Assembly (NCBI GenBank): GCA_021186555.1
Contig: JAJKFL010000007.1
Span: 27,082,677 to 27,146,676 of the forward strand
Direction: 5' to 3'
Source: Reticulitermes speratus
Lineage: Eukaryota > Arthropoda > Insecta > Blattodea > Rhinotermitidae
DNA: 64,000 bases
Below are positions 12,546 through 24,929 of this stretch, piece by piece. How positions within the stretch are numbered: position 1 is the first letter of the stretch; each line of letters starts with the position of its first letter. The position numbers were made by a program, and so were the translations under genes. Under the pieces are notes generated by a model. That model was given only the letters and a program-made list of their open reading frames with translations, was not told the DNA's origin and made no database searches.

Positions 12546-12740
12546 GGACATATAAATATACGTAAAAATAACAGTACAAAACAAACTATACACAATTACA
12601 AAACAAAATTCATACAGTAAATACAATTACACACATTAGAACACCGTACACACATTACAAAAACATCCACACCTTACAAAAACACCCACACACAATACAA
12701 AAAAAACACGCACATTACAAAAACACCCACACATTAAATA
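12546..12740. repeat. AC-rich cryptic repeat at the edge of the array
   Basis: Loose repetition of 'acattacaaaaacacccac'-type units. Could be degenerate 51-bp units or an independent AC-rich simple region. Confidence 0.6.
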
Positions 12741-13374
12741 ATCTCAATGCGTTAGAATATCCTCAGAATAAAGTCAGACCAAAGTACATGATACTTATAT
12801 CCCCCAAGAACTTAATTCATTTCACTTCACTTTACTTCGAAACCAAAACACTTCACTTCACATCACTTCCCTTATTTCCATTATCACGAAACAAAATTTA
12901 AGACTCTCATTTTATATCTCGCTTTTGAATTCCAAGGTCTCCCACGTTCTTCGATTCATTAGTACATAAAGATAATAACAAAGGTAGAGTGACGTCAAAT
13001 GGAATGAAATTCGTAGCTAGCGTCGCGCAAAGTGCCTTCTTAGTCATTAGGGCAGACAAGCTGATAAATACGCTCAGGAACTACTCGTAAATGATGATTT
13101 TCCTTACGAAAGCAGACTAAAACAGCTGTGAACTTGCCAAGTTAAAGGAATAAGTAACAAAAGTTTTATGGAAAAAAAGATTTTTTCCGACTGCTTTGGC
13201 TACAAAGCAGTTTATACTTGATAATTTAATAAATGATATAGGAAAAGACTTTCTTCTAATAATTAGTTTTCTTTTAGTAGAAGAAAATAAGAAGAAATAT
13301 CTTTATGGATCTAAAAGAGTGAAGGTTTAAGTCTGCTGGGATGTTACCCCCGTCTGGACTGGTAAATAATTACC
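12741..13374. other. Unexplained AT-rich sequence
   Basis: Nothing recognisable. Confidence 0.3.
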
Positions 13375-13409
13375 TACGTTTCGAAGGATTGTAGTACTTC
13401 CATCTTCAG
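13375..13409 (-). ncRNA. Hammerhead-like motif candidate
   Basis: Minus strand: CTGAAGA, one unpaired T, a short hairpin (GAAG pairing with CTTC), then GAAACGTA. The ACGT palindrome after GAA followed by A gives a GUA cleavage-site-like triplet. Stem I support is weak. It lies in a repeat that also has 'ttcgaaggattgtagtactt' features typical of these motifs. Confidence 0.3.
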
Positions 13410-14434
13410 GCTCAAGCAGTTCAAGAGCCTTAATACGTTGCCACTAGGTTTCCTCAAATCGTCGGTAACTACTTCTCAATCTACACGCCATATTGAAATG
13501 TAATCCATTTAAACAACCATGAGCTAGCTCATTATCTCAGTTGTGTAGTACTTGCGCCCTCATTGCGATATATAAGTCTAATTTCCTTTGATTCTTTATT
13601 ACAAAGACATTCCATTATCAAAAACCGAATCCACGTAGTATTCCAAATCTCATTAACTTTATTACCGGGACATTCCACGAACCAAACATGAGTAAATGTA
13701 GCATTTCAAATCTCTCGTTACCTTTCGTTCCCGCTTATATACACGTGTATACAATTTGCCACGTGTGGCTGTGAGATGATTAATTATTTGTCTGAATATG
13801 AGTATAAATTATAAGATATACTGAGGGATGTAACTACGGAATTAGACAAGCTTAACATCAAATGTAGCTATATGAGGCAGTAACTAAATATTTATTCATT
13901 AAATAATTACCAAATGTTGTGGAGGGAAATGTGTAGCCTGCTCTAACACAATGGATAATGATAGACTTATCCATTTGCTTCGATATAAACCAGGGGCATG
14001 GAGATTTTGGGATTACAATCCAAAAAAAATATCTGTGTAATCGGAACTGGGTTAAGTGTAATCAGTGAGTGTCACAAGAATATTAGTCTTTTATGTGAAC
14101 CACACAACAGGGATTGAAGTTAACGCTTGATGTAAGGGTACTTAATCACGAATCTAATTTGTAGTGTGTTGCGTGTATATATTCGTCCTTTAATACAAAG
14201 GTAATAAACCTGTAAACCCTGAATTACTGATTCTCATTACACTGGATTTAAGTATAAGGTTATCATGCACCTAAACTGTCTTTATACTTGTTGACAGTCT
14301 TCTGATTAACGGTAGCAACATGGGCGCTGTGCGAGAGAGGGAATATTGTGGTAGGAACATCAGCTGCTTTGAAGGATGTCTTGTGAAGATTTGCATGCTG
14401 AAGATGCTCATATGTTCAGAGATATTTGTAGAAT
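13410..14434. other. Unexplained AT-rich sequence
   Basis: No gene or repeat family recognised. Confidence 0.3.
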
Positions 14435-14436
14435 TT

Positions 14437-14830
14437 TAGGCGCGTTTGCGAAATTGCGAAAAGCGGCTATTAGCTTCGTCATGTCTGTCTGTCTGTCTGT
14501 CTGTCCTCTCTGTATTGCCTGTCCATCTGTCAGCATGGTACAACTCTGCTTCCACTGGACGGATTTTTAAGAAATTCAATTTTTAATATTTTTCGAAAAT
14601 ATGTCGAGAAAATTCAATTATTTTTTTAAAATCTGATAAGAATAGCGGTACTTTACATGAAGACCTATGTACATTCATGATCTATATCTCGTGAATTCTT
14701 CTTAGATGAGAAATGTTCAGACAAAAGTTGTACAGAAAATCAAAACACCACATTTTATGTTCAATAAATTTTTTTTTCTCAAAAATCGTGTTCTTTGTGA
14801 GATAATGTGGAAATCATGATAGAGCCAGTC
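14437..14830 (+). mobile_element. Interspersed repeat F with CTGT microsatellite
   Basis: 'gcgaaattgcgaaaagcggc', 'ttagcttcgtcatg', a (CTGT)n tract at 14,481-14,505, then 'tttttcgaaaatatg' and 'tactttacatgaagaccta'. The same series occurs inverted at 40,965-41,325 and in part at 54,230-54,480. Class unknown; probably nonautonomous. Confidence 0.7.
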
Positions 14831-15670
14831 AGGACACAGATAAAAATATAATAGGCTTATGCGCTTTACATGATGGATAACTAAGCCTAGAGATACACAC
14901 TAAGAATACGTAATGCCTATTGCTTCTCCATAGCAATAATCGTTACATGAACGCACCTTAATATTACGTTTATACGTACATTACCTGTCGTGTTAAGAAG
15001 TCGAACTGACATATATTGTTAGTTTTCTTGATTAGGGTATAAAAACACTGCCTTAGGTAAAACTGTTCCGTCTCCGTCATCAGGGGCAAGTAGAAACATA
15101 TTGATTTTGGTATTTTAGATATGACTTTATAACTCTGGATCTAGATAGATATTCGTTCCATCCAATGAGAAATGAATAGGTTTCTACAAGGCCATAATTT
15201 TATTTGTCAACTAGTAGCACTTTTCGATCTGTCTGTTTCGCGTGACGGTAGCCAGTTCAGCGCTGGTTGGTGGTCAGATTTGCCGTCAGTCGGGGTCCAC
15301 GCGTTTTGTTCCATGTATTTGCAGTTAATGTTAGGTGTTGACTACCCATATTTAAAGAAACTGCTGAAAGTGATTTCCTTTCGCTCGAAGACACGTCTCA
15401 CATCTGAGCAACACGTTATTCATTGCACGCCGAAAATTTGTGAGTTAAGCAAGCCGACGGGATGTGACCAGCGTCAGTTGTCAGATGAAATATTTTCCCT
15501 GTACATTCACCTGATGATGGATACAAAAACCCTCTCCGGAAAGTTGTGTTTTTATAACTAACACGAGAACGTGTACAATGTAAATATATGGCCAGTTTAA
15601 TTAGAGATATTTGTAACAAATATTTATAGATTATTTTATTCCAAAATGACCGTGCATTTTTTACACAATT
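14831..15670. other. Unexplained sequence
   Basis: Includes a 129-codon plus-strand open frame (15,172-15,561) with no domain I recognise. I do not call it a gene. Confidence 0.3.
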
Positions 15671-16269
15671 ATTGTTATATCACCAACTAAATGCACCTTT
15701 TATTTAAAAAACACTATAAGGTTATTTGAAACATTTTAATAAATACCCCTACACATGTTTCGGATTTTCTATGAAGCCATCCTCAGGGGGTGTGTCACAA
15801 AACTGCAAATATTTAAAAAACACGTCTATGCATTGGTTCACTGTATAAACACTAGTCACCACCTCCACTATTTTAGTGAAGGTGGTGACTAGTGTTTAAA
15901 AATAGTGAAGGTGGTGACTAGTGTTTAAAAATAATGAAGGTGGTGACTAGGTTTAAAAATAGTGAAAGTGGTGACTAGTGTTTAAAAATAGTGAAGGTGG
16001 TGACTAGTGTTAAATAGTGAAGGTGGTGATAGTGTTTAAAATAGTGAAGGTGGTGACTATGTTTAAAAATAGTGAGGTGGTGACTAGTGTTTATACAGTG
16101 AACCAATGCATAGACGTGTTTTTTAAATATATGCAGTTTTGTGACACACCCCCTGAGGATGGCTTCATAGAAAAGCCGAAACATATGCAGGGGTTTTTAT
16201 TAAAATGTTTTAAAGAACCTTATAGTGTTTTTTAAATCAAAGGTGCATTTAGTTGGTGATCTAACAATA
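15671..16269. repeat. 600-bp foldback with internal 29-bp minisatellite
   Basis: The outer arms pair over most of their length: 'attgttatatcaccaactaa' at the left is the inverse of 'ttagttggtgatctaacaat' at the right. A core of about eight copies of GTGAAGGTGGTGACTAGTGT plus TTAAAAATA fills 15,870-16,095. The left arm holds only one inverted unit, so the palindrome is asymmetric. Each arm contains a CTGAGGA-hairpin-GAAAC motif (15,753-15,786 minus; 16,153-16,187 plus). Confidence 0.9.
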
Positions 16270-17254
16270 ATTTATAGATTAGTTTCGGGACATTATTTTC
16301 AAAGATATGGGGATTAAAAGAAATATTTTTGCCGTGAAATATTTTTATTTGAGGGTAATTTAAGATCCGTTGTTACTTTTTATGTGCAATTTGTGCGATG
16401 ATGTTTCACAAACAACCACTCTGACCATGTCGTCCTAATTTGGAGAGAGCGTCAAACTTGACACCGTCTATTCATTCTCCTGGCTCAGATAAACACTAAG
16501 GACTGACAAATGTACCCTGGGGGTTGCGATATTTGAGATTCTCGCACTGGTGTTGATGAAGATTAACATACCCTTGGAGCTGACATTTAAAGAGATTGTT
16601 CTCATGTTCTCGTGTACACATGACGTCTGTCTGTTGAGGCATTGCGTGGATAAGAGAAAACCGGCTGGGAGATAGCAGGGCCTCGGGATAAACTTTCTTC
16701 CCAAAGCACTGAGTATTATGTAGGTATATTGTATAAGTTAATGACACGTATTTTATGGATCTCTGTTAGTTTAATTCTATAAACTTTTCACTCAGAACAA
16801 TGTTAGAGATAAATCCATACGTATATTAAAACAACCCAAAGTGGACCCAGGATCTAATTCAAGTAAGTATAACTCTCATATTTTGAGCTCTGTTTATGTA
16901 ATTTTTTATTTAATGAAGGTGTCAGTTGCTAACGTTATATAGCAGGGGTGGCCAGCCAAACGAGCTTTGTGAGCCGCAATTTAGAAGGCAATTAGGCAAC
17001 GGCCATGTATAAATAAATTAAAATATATTTTTTTTTATTTGTTCGCATCTTATTTCTGTTTCTCCAACTACAATAGAGTTGTTTCAGTTAGTCACGAGTT
17101 TCCTTTGTTTAGAAAATATTTTACAACACCCTTCACGGCTTGCTCTTTGTGCATGACCTAGTATAATATTATTTTTTAAAAGCAACTTTCGCGAACTGCA
17201 CCAGTGCAGAGTTCGAACCGCGTTGTAGCGCTTCTGTTATACAGCGTCGGTCAA
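16270..17254. other. Unexplained sequence
   Basis: 'gcaggggtggccagccaaacgagct' near 16,943 resembles the CAGGGGTG end of hAT-like elements at 46.7 kb, but no opposite end was identified. Otherwise nothing. Confidence 0.3.
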
Positions 17255-17431
17255 AGATGAATGAATTAATACGAATCATTGATGGAATGATACAGGAAAA
17301 CCGAAGTGCTGGGAGAAGAGCCTGTTCCAACACCACTTTTCCCGCCACAAATACCAGATGGACTGGGCTGGGATCGAACCCTGGCTTCCGCGGTGAGGGG
17401 TGGATAGTAAGCGCCTGAACCATGGCATTGC
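17255..17431 (-). mobile_element. SINE family B, diverged fragment
   Basis: Minus strand head with B box GGTTCGATCCC and 'ccatctggtatttgtggcgg'. Clearly family B but mutated, and lacking the 3' part. Confidence 0.75.
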
Positions 17432-17794
17432 TGTCTCTAGTAAATAGTATATGACACATGTACGGATCTCTGTTAATTTAATTCTGTACAAGCTACGCTC
17501 AGGAAAATGTTACAGAGATAAGCCTACAAAGTTGCACACACTCACACAAAGGGACACCGGATAGCTTTCAGGTAAATACCGCTCAAATAGGGTAGTGCTT
17601 GTTCTATACGGCAATTAACATAAGTAAATTGTATTCCCTTTTTTTTAATATTATCTTTTTACATACATTTAACGACAGTGCGTCAGTACATGTAAAATTG
17701 CTCCTGTGTAGGCCACAAAGGTATATTGTGGGAATGGCGGTATATTTCCGCGCATTATTAACCTCGGCGCTAGATGGAGCTTAACAGCTTCACG

Positions 17795-17982
17795 CCCCGG
17801 CCTCTATATCCCGAGGTGAGAGGCCATGTTGCAAATTGAATAGGAGAATGGATGGACTCCAGAGCCGGTGTGGATCATTTGGGAGTAAAAAAAAAATTTT
17901 TGCTCATGTCATGGATCGATCCGGATTGTTCATTTGTCCAGCCCTTGGTCTAGTCACTATATCGACTGAGCTACCCCGATTC
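17795..17982 (-). mobile_element. Family C-like SINE, diverged
   Basis: On the minus strand, GGGGTAGCTCAGTCGATATA (A-box-like) and GGATCGATCC precede 'accggctctggagtccat' and 'ctcctattcaatttgc', matching the layout at 56.2 kb. Moderate evidence. Confidence 0.5.
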
Positions 17983-18676
17983 TGTCTTAAGTTGGCTGTG
18001 GTGACAATAATAGACTTTGAACAGGTTACGCTTAATAAGTTGTGATAGTATTTACCACAACAGGCACTTCTATTGAAATGAACGACTTTAACACTGTTAA
18101 GATCTGCTGGCGCCAAACACGTGTTGTTCCGTTTAGGCGCATTAGTAATTCTGGAGTTACATATTACGTCACGTACTCATGTGCGGTTGGTTGGATTGGC
18201 GAATAGGTGATGTGGGATCGATATCTTGTTCAAACAGCGCGACGTGCGTAAATTAAATTGGTAAGTGGGTGAGTGGGTGTGCGATAACACAAATACGATG
18301 ACGTACGGATGTTTCGAGGGATATACAGAAACTGGACGATTCGATACGTAAGTTTTGCGATGAAGCCACTTAGAGATATTCGAAAAAAAAAAAAATAAGG
18401 ACATTTCTATCGGAAACTAAAGAAAATATCAACTTTATTTGAAATTTGTGCAAGCAGTGTCTGCGAGAAGCAAAGTTAAATCGGACATCTCCACCCTTCA
18501 GCAAATAACACGAATTTTGATTGTCTGAGACTCTAGGAATTCTTCAGATATCTTTTGAAATCTCGAATCCAGCGGTTTAACCACATCCGTGTGTAACAGG
18601 GCCCTTATGCACGTAGGAAGTATTGTTCTTACTGTGTTCAGTTACAACGGGAAATTTTGCTATATCACGACGATTT
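17983..18676. other. Unexplained sequence
   Basis: No gene or repeat recognised. A short A run occurs at about 18,386. Confidence 0.3.
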
Positions 18677-18715
<39 letters not shown>

Positions 18716-19230
18716 TTAACTAACAACTCCATCGAGCAGAGTCCTTCTTGAAAGTCTAATAGTTCCTCAGCTATTCAAGAAATTACCCGCATTTTATGGA
18801 ATCAGAAGGTTCATTACCTCCTTCACAAGAGCCACATTAGTTCAGTTCACGCTCTCCCAACCAGTTCCTTCAAGATCCATTTAAATTTTATCCTCCCATC
18901 TACGTCTAGGTTTTCCAACTGACAACTTTCCTTTAGGTTTCCCCACCAAAACCTGTATGCATGTTTCCTTTTCCCCCATATGTTCTACATGCCCCGCCCA
19001 TCTCATTCTTCGTCATTTAATCTCCCGAATAATATTTGGTGTGGAGTACAAATCATGAAGTTCCTCATTATGTATTATCCTCCAGTTTTTTGTTACCCTG
19101 GCTCTCTTACGCCCAAATACCTTCCTCAACAACTTATACTCAAACATCTTTAACCAACGTTTTTCCCTCAGTGTGAGAGACCAAGTTTCATACTCATGTA
19201 AAACAATAGGCAAAATTGTAATTCTGCATG
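18677..19230 (-). mobile_element. LINE 3' fragment, family L, with TTAG tail
   Basis: Minus strand. A translated segment includes YETWSLTLREKRW and a later NEELHDLYSTPNIIREIK, the C-terminal region downstream of the reverse transcriptase seen in many insect non-LTR elements. The LINE-strand 3' end is a (TTAG)n tail, seen as (CTAA)n at 18,677-18,725. Several frame changes; inactive. Confidence 0.85.
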
Positions 19231-19898
19231 TTTTAATATTTATTTCTGGAAAGAAAACGGGAAAACAGGAGGTTGTGCACAGCTGTACAATAAATGTGAA
19301 GTATAATATAAATAAGAAGTTTTGTAGGAGGTTCCTATTAGTTGGCCGCGGGAATGTCATTTGTAGCGTACTGTAAAGATCTTAAATTTCCGTTACTTAC
19401 ATAACAGCGAGCTTCAAGGATTGGCCCACCGTGTGCTGATGTGCGTAGTGCGTGACGAATTCTAACATACTTAGTTTAATCTTATACACAAGAGATAGAT
19501 AAATGACAAAATAGCTTACACTCATAACGTGAATGAATTCCCAGAGTGGGAAAGACTCTTCCAAATAGCTATTCAAGGCACGCTTTTTTTTATAATTCTT
19601 CAGTAATTTAATCAAACATAAAACATAACTTACCCTGGTACAAGTAAAAGCAAGTGTTATGGAAAGGTAGGCAAGAGAATGTGAAGGACTAAGCCTTCAG
19701 TTTTTCCCATCATAATGCATATCTGAGCTATATTCCAGTACTGCTGTAGAATTCAAGCACGAAGATATTAAGTGCGAATTTGCGATACTCTCCACAGTTT
19801 TACCATTCTCCCTCTATCGCTTTATGTAATTCAACGACATGTGAAGCAAGTTTCCATTGTATTTGTACCAAGCGTGACGTTTGGTTTTCTTTTTCTGG
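19231..19898. other. Unexplained sequence
   Basis: Nothing recognised before the target duplicate of the next LINE. Confidence 0.3.
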
Positions 19899-19913
19899 TA
19901 TGACATTTTTAAG

Positions 19914-20319
19914 AGAAGACTACATAACGAGGAACTTAATGATCTGTACTCATCACCAAATATTATTCAGGTGATCAAATCGAGAAGAATGAGGTGGGCG
20001 GGGCATGTAGCACGTATGGGTGAGGGAAGACGTGCATACAGGGTTTTGGTGGGGAGACCTGAGTGAAGGAGACCACTTGGAAGACCCAGGCGTAGATGGG
20101 AGGATAATATTAAAATAGTTTTTCAAGAAGTGGGCTGGGAAGGGGGGGGCATGGACTGGATTGATATGGCTCAGGATAGGGACAGGTGGCGGGCTCTTGT
20201 GAGTGTGGTAATGAACCTTCGGGTTCCATAAAACACGGGGAATTTCTTGACTAGCTGACGACCTGTTAGCTTCTCAAGAAGGACTCTGCTCCATGGAGTT
20301 AGTTAGTTAGTTAGTTAGT
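19914..20319 (+). mobile_element. LINE family L 3' end with 15-bp target-site duplication
   Basis: The translated blocks [18 protein letters not shown] and [18 protein letters not shown] mark the C-terminus of the family L ORF. The remainder of that ORF is broken by indels. The 3' end is CCATGGAGTTAGTTAGTTAG, a (TTAG)n tail. TATGACATTTTTAAG occurs immediately before (19,899-19,913) and after (20,320-20,334), so both insertion ends are exact. This is a 5'-truncated LINE insertion of about 406 bp. Confidence 0.93.
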
Positions 20320-20334
20320 TATGACATTTTTAAG

Positions 20335-21202
20335 GAGAAATTGCGAGCCGAAATATTAAACCGCACTCTTTTACTGCACCGATTTTTACTCCAAAAGGTA
20401 CTACTGTTATTTTATTTCATTTTATAATCTAAATATCGTACGGATTGTTTATGCAATATGTTTTTTGGACGTAACTACAGATTGTAACATCTTCGCCTAT
20501 AATGTGTTTGTTTTTTGCAATTTACTTATACGGCCCCTGTGATTAATTATTGTCCACCATCAGAAGCTAAACAAACATACCACATGTCCGGAGTTTTTTT
20601 TTGTAGATTGTGTAAATTAGAACTTCTGCGTCGGAGTGGCCTCCGGTGACAGTAAATTCAATTAAACTTCATGAACACGTGTGAGATTTGTAAGTTTTCT
20701 CTTTTTGAGTTTTGACGCCGTGTGGTCTGGTAGGAATTTACTGAAATTTCGGAGGAATCCCTCTGCCTCATTCCTTTATCCTAAATATGGAACAACGGGT
20801 TTCAACGAGACGTCGGTAAGTTTCTTATAGAATAGAGAGTGTCACAAACCAGGTAACAGTATCGTTTCTAGGCACTGTCGTGATAACCTGAAATGTCGCT
20901 TCATTCAGTCGGTTAAAGACTTTAGAAAGGAGGAATACACACAAATCCACACCATAGTGATACCAGAGGCCTATTTTGTTTGCTTAAGAGAAGGAAGTAT
21001 TCTAAATGCCATTTGAAGTTTTGAAACACCACAGAGCCTGTTCAGTCACCATACTTTTATTGAAAGTTCATACGCCTGTAACTTGTGAAACCCACCAGAA
21101 ATCAGAAGGTGCGAGTGTACAGGAATATAAAAGAATATATAGGCCTACAGTCAGTAAAACTCTTATTTGATATATGTTCAATAAATTAATATATTTCTTA
21201 TA
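20335..21202. other. Mostly unexplained; one repeat trace
   Basis: 'gacgccgtgtggtctggtag' near 20,714 followed by 'tttcggaggaatccctctgcc' belongs to a dispersed family whose translation resembles WDVTPCSLV. Other traces lie near 34.6, 36.3 and 55.5 kb. Nothing else seen. Confidence 0.4.
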
Positions 21203-21775
21203 TAACTAACTCCATGGAGCAGAGTCCTTCTTGAGAAGCTAACAGGTCCTTAGCTAGTTAAGAAATTCCCCGCATTTTATTGAACCCGAAGGTTCATTAC
21301 CGCATTCACAAGAGCACGCCACCTTGCCCCTATCCTGAGCCATATCAATCCAGTCCATGCACCTCCATCCCACTTCTTGAAGATCCATTTTATTATTATT
21401 CTCCCATCTACGCCTGGGTCTTCCAAGTGGTCTCCTTCCGTCAGGTCTCCCCACCAAAATTCTGTGCGCACCTCTCCCCTCCCCCATACGTGCTACATGC
21501 CCCGCCAACTTCATTATTTTTTTATTTGATCACCCGAATAATATTTGGTGATGAGTACAGATCATTAAGTTCCTCGTTATGTAGTCTTCTCCACTCCCCT
21601 ATTACCTCGTCCCCCTTAGACCCAAATATCCCCCTCAGCACCCTATTCTCGAACACCCTCAGCCTATGTTCCTCCCTCAGTGTGAGAGACCAAGTTTCAC
21701 ACCCATACAATACAACAGGCAAAATTATATTTTTGTACACCTTAGTCTTTATATTTTTGGATAGCAAACTAGAAG
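21203..21775 (-). mobile_element. LINE family L 3' end
   Basis: Minus strand. The upstream half encodes KTKVYKNIILPVVLYGCETW and later [19 protein letters not shown]. After a frame change the rest encodes [32 protein letters not shown] and [13 protein letters not shown]. The best represented family L copy in the window. The 3' end carries only a short TTAG tail. Confidence 0.9.
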
Positions 21776-21949
21776 ACAGAAAATCCGAACATACATCAAA
21801 TAAAAGTAGTATTGACGGTATCTGCCCTTCTGTAGTTCTTCATAGCACAACGGAATGCTTAGCATAAAATTTACATAAGAATAATTGATGACTGGATTTG
21901 TTTTCGTCGCTGGCGTAGATGCCTCGAATATAACACCTGGTTGTTAATA

Positions 21950-22110
21950 GAAACTAGTTACAGCTGCGTGTTCCGGTTCGTATTAAGCTATCCCGACACT
22001 GTAAAAGATTGTATAAAGACAAAATATGCAACTCTGTATATTGTCTTCTTGTACGATATTGTACAGCCTAAGGATGCCTCAATACGAGCCGAAACATATA
22101 GCTGCAACTA
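21950..22110. repeat. Small foldback with degenerate ribozyme-like arm
   Basis: 'gttacagctgcgtgttccgg' at the left is an imperfect inverse of 'gccgaaacatatagctgcaac' at the right. The right arm has CTAAGGA, a weak hairpin and GAAACATAT. Confidence 0.6.
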
Positions 22111-22207
22111 GGTCATTAAGAAAGGAGTGTTTATTTATTTATTGATTTGTGTGTATACATATCTCAGAGGGACTAATTATATCAAGTTGATACTTCAGTT
22201 AATAGAA

Positions 22208-23945
22208 TGACTTGTCTATGGCTGAACGACCAGGGACTTGTCTGTGGCTGGACCACCAGTACTTGTCTATGGCTGGATGACTAGGGACTTGTCTATGGCT
22301 GGACGACCAGGGACTTGTCTATGGCTGGACGACCAGGCACTTGTCTATGGCTGGACGACCAGGGACTTGTCTATGGCTGGAAGACCAGGGACTTGTCTAT
22401 GGCTGGACGACCAGGGACTTTTCTATGGCTTGACGACCAGGGACTTGTCCATGGCTGGACTACCAGGTACTTGTCTATGTCTGGATGACGAGGGACTTGT
22501 CTATGGCTGGACGACCAGAGACTTGTCTATGGCTGGACGACCAGGGACTTTTCTATTGCTTGACGACCAGGTACTTGTCTATGGCTGGACGACCAGGGAC
22601 TTGTCTATGGCTGGACGACCAGGGACTTGTCTATGGCTGGACCACCAGAGACTTGTCTATGGCTGGACCACCAGGTACTTGTCTATGGCTGGACGACCAG
22701 GGACTTGTCTATGGCTGGACGACCAGGGACTTGTCTATGGCTGGACCACCAGGTACTTGTCTATGGCTGGACGACCAGGGACTTGTCTATGGCTGGACGA
22801 CCAGGGACTTGTCCATGGCTGGACTACCAGGTACTTGTCTATGTCTGGATGACGAGGGACTTGTCTATGGCTGGACGACCAGGGACTTGTCTATGGCTGG
22901 ACGACCAGGGACTTGTCTATGGCTGGACCACCAGGTACTTGTCTATGGCTGGACCACCAGGTACTTGTCTATGGCTGGACGACCAGGGACTTGTCTATGG
23001 CTGGACGACCAGGGACTTGTCCATGGCTGGACTACCAGGTACTTGTCTATGTCTGGATGACGAGGGACTTGTCTATGGCTGGACGACCAGAGACTTGTCT
23101 ATGGCTGGACGACCAGGGACTTTTCTATGGCTTGACGACCAGGTACTTGTCTATGGCTGGACGACCAGGGACTTGTCTATGGCTGGACCACCAGAGACTT
23201 GTCTATGGCTGGACCACCAGGTACTTGTCTATGGCTGGACGACCAGGGACTTGTCTATGGCTGGACCACCAGAGACTTGTCTATGGCTGGACCACCAGGT
23301 ACTTGTCTATGGCTGGACGACCAGGGACTTGTCTATGGCTGGACGACCAGGGACTTGTCTATGGCTGGACCACCAGGTACTTGTCTATGGCTGGACGACC
23401 AGGGACTTGTCTATGGCTGGACGACCAGGGACTTGTCCATGGCTGGACTACCAGGTACTTGTCTATGTCTGGATGACGAGGGACTTGTCTATGGCTGGAC
23501 GACCAGGGACTTGTCTATGGCTGGACGACCAGGGACTTTTCTATGGCTTGACGAACAGGTACTTGTCTATGGCTGGACGACCAGGGACTTGTCTATGGCT
23601 GGACGACCAGGGACTTGTCCATGGCTGGACTACCAGGTACTTGTCTATGTCTGGATGACGAGGGAATTGTCTATGGCTGGACGACCAGGAACTTGTCTAT
23701 GGTTGGACGACCAGGGACTTTTCTATGGCTGGACCACCAGGGACTTGTCTATGGCTGGACGACCAGGGACTTGTCTATGGCTGGACGACCAGGGACTTGT
23801 TCATGACTGGACCACCAGGTACTTGTCTATGGCTGGACGACCAGGGACTTGTCTATGGCTGGACGACCAGGGACTTGTCTATGGCTGGACCACCAGGTAC
23901 TTGTCTATGGCTGGATGGTCAGGGACTTGGTTATGCCTGGACGAT
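22208..23945. repeat. 26-bp minisatellite, about 67 copies, with higher-order structure
   Basis: The unit is ACTTGTCTATGGCTGGACGA, then CCAGGG. A rare pair of variant units (GTCCATGG, GACTACC, then CTATGTCTGGATGACGAGG) recurs with GTCC at 22,447, 22,811, 23,019, 23,435 and 23,617. The spacings are 364, 208, 416 and 182 bp, that is exactly 14, 8, 16 and 7 units, so blocks have been duplicated as larger segments. Open frames exist in all three plus frames because the unit has no stop. They are not genes. Confidence 0.97.
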
Positions 23946-24070
23946 AATATTTTGATTCCCATCAGTGGCAGAAATTTTTACTTCCACAACGATTCACTAT
24001 ATTCCTATGCCTACATATGAAAATGTGGCCTTAGCCTCAGGGAAATCAGCCGCCTACAAAAGCGTCAAGG
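23946..24070. other. Array flank
   Basis: Short flank of the 26-bp array. No feature. Confidence 0.3.
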
Positions 24071-24235
24071 TCAGGGTGCATAAAACCCGAGCGTCTGGTC
24101 GCCCGCGCGGCTAAATTTTATATCATGGCGCCACATATTCTTGGGTCATCAGTGTAGATCTTGCTTCATATCACCTTCAAATGTCTAGGGTTTTGAGGTG
24201 GCTCCTAGATTTTTGGAAAATTTGTGTAATCTCGT
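24071..24235 (+). mobile_element. hAT-like nonautonomous element fragment (family E)
   Basis: Starts CAGGGTGCATAAAACCCGAG with 'gtcgcccgcgcggctaaat', then 'cttgcttcatatcaccttca' and 'gtggctcctagatttttgg', in the order of the element at 46.7-47.1 kb. The right TIR is not clear. Confidence 0.6.
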
Positions 24236-24929
24236 CTAGGTGAAGAACAATTGAAGAGTTACCTCCACTTCCGTATGCATCTACATGATATAGAGATAAT
24301 CTTATTTGTTTTTTGATATTATTCTGCTTTGTTTAATTTTACGCCACTATTTTTGTTGCTTACAATTCGAATTAAAATAAGGCCTAATTTATTCATGATA
24401 TCAATAAATGTTTTTCACAGAATTAAGGACTGTCGAAAGTTTGTTTCGACAGTTGTTTTTTCAGTGAATCTCGAAACTAATTAGATGTAGGGGGTAGGTG
24501 TGTATATAGTCTAGTAAAAGGAATTAAGCAGCAAATTGGAATGGAGAGGTTTGCTAACACTTTCTACGTAAAAGTGTGCAGTATTGAAGTACATCGTTTG
24601 TGAGCCGAGTTAAGAATAAAGGGGAACGTATATACATTTGAATGTTGTTAAAGGACAACATTTCGTAACATAACAAGCCATTTTGCAGTTTAATTGATAT
24701 TTCATGTTAAATATGTTAAATATGTACACGGTCCGCGAAAAACAATCGTTACTTTTGAAAGATGATTTTATAAAATTTTTATTTCAATTTAAATAAATTA
24801 TGTCATTGTATATGGTGCCTTATTGTTTCCGCCATACCAGCTTTTCTTTCCGGATTGTGCCTAACAGAGTGTTTTCCTATGTATAAGTGAGGGATGCACA
24901 AATTCCGGACATAAGGCCGTCAGGGTTAC

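Noticed and set aside
9177-12565. Open frames encoding repeated CFHPVAVVLTLVHTQYK-type peptides
   Set aside because: The 51-bp unit is a multiple of three without stops, so long frames are automatic. There is no start context, splice site or composition of a real protein.
15172-15561. A 129-codon open frame as a gene
   Set aside because: No domain, signal or composition support. Frames this long are expected by chance in this amount of sequence.
2469-20320. CTAA/TTAG runs as interstitial telomere repeats
   Set aside because: The unit is four bases (TTAG), not TTAGG, and always sits at the 3' end of family L LINE fragments.
22238-24020. A 343-codon frame and its neighbours in the 26-bp array
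   Set aside because: All three plus frames are open through the array. The proteins are pure repeats and the array shows higher-order DNA duplication.
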